Below are positions 7,223 to 8,950 of a stretch of DNA of 8,950 nucleotides, one piece after another. This DNA is from Mediannikoviicoccus sp037890055 (GTDB lineage: Bacteria; Bacillota; Clostridia; Tissierellales; Peptoniphilaceae), in NCBI GenBank assembly GCA_037890055.1, contig JBBKBD010000033.1; one strand, written 5' to 3'. Each line of letters starts with the position of its first letter. Position 1 is the first letter of the stretch. Position numbers and translations under genes: made by a program. Under the pieces are notes generated by a model. That model was not told the origin of the DNA. It did no database searches and saw only the letters and a program-made list of their open reading frames with translations.

Positions 7223-8936
7223 TTAGATTATTCTTGTACCTATCTACAAGCCCCCTTATACTATCTTTAATTTCTTTTAAAAAGTCTTCTTTATCTACTT
7301 CGCCAGAGCTAATCTTTGCAAGTTTCATTTCCCATTCAGAAGTTGTTTCTGCCGACTTAAACTTATCCTCTACAATCGATACAAGTCTATTGCCTTTTTC
7401 TGTTACAAGTAAATTTTTCTTATCTCTTCTTATGAGATCCTTATGGATAAGATTTTCAATAATTCCTGCTCTTGTAGCTGGTGTTCCTAAGCCTTTCCTT
7501 TCTACTTCTATATCTTTATCCAGTGATTCAATCCCTGCATTCTCCATAGCCTTTAAAAGTGTATCTTCATTATAATGACTCGGAGCTTTGGTAAATTTCT
7601 CTGATATATTTTTAGAAGTTAGCTTAATTTTATCTCCAGTCTTTATATCTGGTAATTCATTTTCTTGTCTTTCCTTTCCATAAGTCTTTAGATATTTTGT
7701 ATAACCTTCATCTATTACAGTCTTGCCACTTGCATTAAAGTTAAACTTGTCATATTCATATCTGATTTTTCTACTAGATTCCTTTAAGTTATCCGAACAT
7801 GAAGCAAGTAATTTATCCTTAATTAGATTATAAATTTTACTTTCTTTGTCAGATAAATCTTTAGCTTTTCCAATGCCAGATATAGTTGGAATAATTGCAT
7901 AGTGGTCTGTAACCTTAGATGAATTAAAAATAGACTTGAAGTTTGACTCATTAACCTTAAAGTCTTCTTCAAGTCCTTCTAATAATTCTTTTATAGTATT
8001 AACCATGTCATCGGTTAAATACCTGCTATCTGTTCTTGGATATGTGATTAGCTTTTTTTCATATAAACCTTGTGCTAGATTTAAAGTATCATTTGCTGAA
8101 TACCCAAAATATTTATTCGCTTCTCTTTGTAAGGTAGTGAGATCATAAGGCTTATCTGGTTTTGTGCTTATTTCTTTATCTTCTACCTCTGTAATAACTA
8201 TTTCATCTTCTAGTAGATTTAAAAGTTGCTCTGCCACTTCAATTTTATCAATTCTATCTGATACTAGCTTCAATCCTTTATAAGATAGGTCAACTGTATA
8301 ATATTTTTGCTTCTTAAATAGGTTTATTTCACTATCTCTTTTAGCTATTAAATATAGAGTTGGTGTTTGTACTCTACCAACTGAATATGTTTCCTTGTAA
8401 ATGCAAGAATAAAGCCTGCTTAGATTCATTCCTACTAACCAATCCGCAATAGATCTTGCACTTGCCGATCTATATAAGTCTTCAAAGTTTTCTCCGTCTT
8501 TAAGATTTCTAAAGCCATCTTCAATAGCTTTGTTTTCCATTGAAGATATCCAAAGTCTTTGAATCTTCTTTTTACATTTAGCTTGATTATATACAAGCCT
8601 AAAAATAAGTTCTCCCTCTCTTCCAGCATCACAAGCATTTATAACTGTGTCGATGTTCTTATCGTTTAAAAGTTTCTTTAAAACTCCATATTGTTTTTTA
8701 GTGCTTTTAGATACTTCATAAATATATTCTTCTGGAATTATAGGAAGAGTGTCTATTCTCCATTTCTTCCATTTTTCATCAATCTTATCTGGACTTGCCA
8801 TTTGAATTAAATGACCTACACACCATGAAACAATGTATCCATTCCCCTCATAATATCCGTTTTTTCTTGTTCTTGCTCCAATTACTTTTGCAATTGTAAC
8901 TGCTACACTTGGCTTTTCTGCTATTACTAACTTCAT
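7215..8936 (-). CDS. topB: DNA topoisomerase III (type IA), conjugative-element type
   Basis: A 573-residue type IA topoisomerase that cuts one DNA strand through a 5'-phosphotyrosine, passes a strand and reseals; TopB enzymes decatenate DNA. The Toprim domain opens at once (KLVIAEKPS, residues 2-10, with Glu7) and carries the metal-binding DAGREGE (103-109). GRVQTPTL is at 187-194, the catalytic tyrosine is Tyr299 in TYPRTDSRYL (298-307), KAPSHYNEDTLLKAME is at 450-465 and GLGTPATRA at 482-490. The protein ends soon after, with no C-terminal cysteine zinc fingers, so it is shorter than many chromosomal TopB proteins (roughly 650-730 residues); this is usual for element-borne copies as I recall them. 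I placed the start at 8936 because GGAGG lies 5 nt upstream; an ATG at 8948 overlaps that ribosome binding site and would add only Met-Glu-Val-Leu. It is the first gene of the visible operon and overlaps the methyltransferase start. Confidence 0.96.
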   Translation of the reverse strand: MKLVIAEKPSVAVTIAKVIGARTRKNGYYEGNGYIVSWCVGHLIQMASPDKIDEKWKKWRIDTLPIIPEEYIYEVSKSTKKQYGVLKKLLNDKNIDTVINACDAGREGELIFRLVYNQAKCKKKIQRLWISSMENKAIEDGFRNLKDGENFEDLYRSASARSIADWLVGMNLSRLYSCIYKETYSVGRVQTPTLYLIAKRDSEINLFKKQKYYTVDLSYKGLKLVSDRIDKIEVAEQLLNLLEDEIVITEVEDKEISTKPDKPYDLTTLQREANKYFGYSANDTLNLAQGLYEKKLITYPRTDSRYLTDDMVNTIKELLEGLEEDFKVNESNFKSIFNSSKVTDHYAIIPTISGIGKAKDLSDKESKIYNLIKDKLLASCSDNLKESSRKIRYEYDKFNFNASGKTVIDEGYTKYLKTYGKERQENELPDIKTGDKIKLTSKNISEKFTKAPSHYNEDTLLKAMENAGIESLDKDIEVERKGLGTPATRAGIIENLIHKDLIRRDKKNLLVTEKGNRLVSIVEDKFKSAETTSEWEMKLAKISSGEVDKEDFLKEIKDSIRGLVDRYKNNLNE

Positions 8937-8941
8937 TAATA

Positions 8942-8946
8942 CCTCC
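8942..8946 (-). promoter_or_regulatory. Ribosome binding site of topB
   Basis: GGAGG is followed by TATTA and the ATG at 8936. It favours 8936 over the ATG at 8948, which begins upstream of this site. The promoter, if there is one nearby, lies beyond the right edge. Confidence 0.85.
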
Positions 8947-8950
8947 ATAA

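Noticed and set aside
6333..8148. Plus-strand open frames at 6333-6530, 7234-7575 and 7936-8148
   Set aside because: They lie opposite conserved motifs of the methyltransferase and topB, are Ser/Leu-rich and match nothing recognisable.
8435..8638. Minus-strand 67-codon frame inside topB
   Set aside because: It overlaps the conserved topB core in another frame and, unlike the nested gene at 5486, I saw no family match or convincing start signal.
8937..8948. Upstream ATG at 8948 as topB start
   Set aside because: Those codons contain the GGAGG that serves the ATG at 8936, and the Toprim domain begins directly at 8936 (Met-Lys-Leu-Val-Ile-Ala-Glu-Lys).
1..8950. CRISPR arrays, tRNA/rRNA genes, insertion sequences, terminators
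   Set aside because: No regularly spaced repeats, RNA-gene signatures or transposase motifs were seen, and the genes leave no intergenic room for a terminator.

Overview
The window is AT-rich and almost completely coding. All genes lie on the minus strand, so transcription runs from right to left. Codon choice (AGA for Arg, ATA for Ile, A/T-ending codons), GGAGG ribosome binding sites and the gene set point to a low-GC Firmicute, perhaps a clostridial or Tissierellia-type anaerobe. The genus cannot be read from this stretch. The gene set (topoisomerase III, C5 cytosine methyltransferase, giant ArdC-like/N6-methylase/SNF2-helicase protein) is the DNA-processing and anti-restriction module typical of Firmicutes integrative conjugative elements of the Tn1549/CTn type. 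No relaxase, integrase or mating-pore gene falls inside the window, so the ICE assignment rests on gene content and order.

Layout, in transcription order: topB (8936-7215) overlaps the C5 methyltransferase (7222-6257) by 8 nt. That gene overlaps the giant gene (starting at 6270) by 14 nt. The giant gene stays open for 2,090 codons to the left edge, where its 3' end is cut off. There is no intergenic DNA, promoter or terminator between these genes, so they look like one translationally coupled operon. TopB would resolve or decatenate DNA during transfer or replication. The C5 methyltransferase and the ArdC-like and N6-methylase parts of the giant protein would plausibly protect or remodel incoming DNA, and the SF2 helicase domain would move along it.

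The most interesting object is a gene inside a gene. At 5486-5052, within the hydrophilic D/E/G/R/S-rich linker of the giant protein, a second reading frame on the same strand encodes a 144-residue protein. It has its own near-perfect Shine-Dalgarno sequence (AAAGGAGG, 5 nt before the ATG), and its C-terminal half matches the TnpV family pattern as I recall it. The linker therefore appears to be overprinted on a tnpV-like gene. Recalled linker sequences of related ICE helicases suggest the arrangement may be widespread in the family.
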